Positions 63,097 through 64,000 of a DNA stretch of 64,000 nt are shown piece after piece. The translations under genes were made by a program, and so were the position numbers. The DNA comes from Janthinobacterium lividum (GTDB taxonomy: Bacteria > Pseudomonadota > Gammaproteobacteria > Burkholderiales > Burkholderiaceae_D): contig NZ_CP139976.1 of the NCBI RefSeq assembly GCF_034424625.1, forward strand, positions 186,001-250,000, given 5' to 3'. The notes under the pieces were generated by a model that worked only from the letters and a program-made list of their open reading frames with translations, did not search any database and was not told where the DNA came from. Position 1 is the first letter of the stretch; every line of letters begins with the position of its first letter.

Positions 63097-64000
63097 TGCG
63101 CATCCTTTTACAACGTTCGGACGGCAAGGAAGCGGCGTGGATCAGCGACTTCCGCGACTTGCTGCCCGAGGCCGACATTATCTTCTGGCGCGAAGGCGAA
63201 GCAGTGGCGCCGTGCGACTACGCCGTCGTGTGGCAGCCGCCCGCCGCCATGCTGCCCGAGCTGGCCCACGTGAAAGCCATCTTCAACACGGGTGCCGGCG
63301 TCGACGCGCTGTTGAAATTTGGCGAGGCGCTGCCCGCCCACGTGCCGCTGGTGCGCCTGGACGACGCGGGCATGGGCGTGCAGATGGCCGAATATGTGAG
63401 CCACGCCGTGCTGCGCCACTTCCGCCGTTTCGACGATTACGAGGCGCAGGGCCGCGCCGGTATCTGGCAACCGCTACCCGCATTCGACAGGGTGGATTTC
63501 CCCGTCGGCGTGCTGGGCATGGGCGTGCTGGGCACGCGCGTGCTGCAAGCACTGGCGCAGTTCGAATTCCCCTTGCGCGGATGGAGCCGCAGCCGCAAGC
63601 ACGTCGATGGCGTGCAGTGCTATGCGGGCGAAGAGGGACTCGAAGCATTCCTGCGCGGCACGCGCGTGCTGGTGTGCATGCTGCCGCTCACGCCGGACAC
63701 GCACAATCTGCTCGACCGCGCGCGCCTGTCGATGCTGCTGCCGGGCGCCTATGTCATCAACGTGGCGCGCGGCGCGCATATCGCCGAACCGGATCTGCTG
63801 ACCCTGATCCGCTCCGGGCACATCGCCGGAGCGACGCTGGACGTGTTCCGCAACGAACCGCTGCCGCAGCAGCACCCGTTCTGGCAAGAACCACGCATCA
63901 CCATCACGCCGCATATTTCGGCCGCCACCCTGCGCCGCGAAAGCGTGGCGCAGATCGCCGCCAAGATGCGCCGCCTGCAAGCCGGAGACTCTGTCGCCGG
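63097..64000 (+). CDS. ghrA: Glyoxylate/hydroxypyruvate reductase A-like D-2-hydroxyacid dehydrogenase, 3' end missing
   Basis: At least 301 residues are present, and the frame is open at the window edge; the family length is about 310, so only a few residues are lost. The NAD(P)-binding motif is in FPVGVLGMGVLGTRVLQAL. Catalytic-region blocks are MLPLTPDTHNLLD, AYVINVARGAHI, ATLDVFRNEPLPQQHPFW and ITITPHISAATL (His). It starts 10 bases after liuD. It reduces glyoxylate or hydroxypyruvate in the family; its link to leucine degradation is unclear. Confidence 0.9.

Overview
The window looks like chromosome of a GC-rich betaproteobacterium of the Oxalobacteraceae (Janthinobacterium/Duganella/Massilia type). 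This is judged from the rRNA gene sequences, codon use, and the combination of an aceK-containing leucine (liu) cluster with LiuR, a full bioAFDB set, and dispersed REP-like repeats. The placement rests on family resemblance, not on a database search.

Layout. 0-3.4 kb (minus): a cell-surface-signalling operon (STN/TonB-C receptor-like protein, ECF sigma, FecR) upstream of a truncated filamentous-haemagglutinin-like exoprotein. 3.6-7.9 kb (plus): a small secreted protein, tex, a GNAT acetyltransferase, grxD and ubiX. 7.9-9.5 kb: a sparse stretch with a structured repeat, a short ORF and an XRE-type regulator with its own operator. 9.6-16.3 kb: liuR and the first half of the leucine/isovalerate degradation regulon (liuA, aceK, thiolase, SDR, acyl-CoA dehydrogenase), followed by a second copy of the structured repeat. 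16.7-26.6 kb: a BrkB-family membrane protein, a Tat-exported LD-carboxypeptidase, a TonB-dependent receptor, an oligopeptide-binding protein, a SpmA-SpmB fusion and dacB. 26.8-38.3 kb: two complete rRNA operons in tandem (16S-tRNA-Ile-tRNA-Ala-23S-5S), both on the minus strand. 38.4-53.4 kb: a sodium symporter, then a peptidoglycan-recycling array (murQ, ampG, digH-like lipoprotein, sugar kinase, amiD, LysR regulator, D-Ala-D-Ala dipeptidase). Beyond it lie an AraC regulator, an exported DJ-1-like protein, a GntR regulator, a penicillin-binding-like serine hydrolase and a DadA-like oxidase. 53.5-64 kb: ychJ, then liuB-liuC-bioA-bioF-bioD-bioB-liuD, and a partial ghrA-like reductase.

How it fits together. 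Two themes dominate. (1) Leucine catabolism: the liu genes are split into two blocks about 38 kb apart, but each block carries the same LiuR-type palindrome. One of these palindromes is buried inside the ychJ coding sequence. The biotin genes sit inside the second block, next to the biotin-dependent methylcrotonyl-CoA carboxylase subunits. (2) Cell-wall turnover: both flanks of the rRNA tandem carry enzymes that cut, import or recycle murein peptides and sugars.

Most unusual signals: a large hairpin repeat present twice with identical internal spacing but different, still-complementary arms (7941-8056 and 16293-16412); a bipartite promoter motif identical at 23 positions upstream of the TonB receptor and the peptide-binding protein; the LiuR operator inside ychJ; and paired, compensatory differences between the two rRNA operons.
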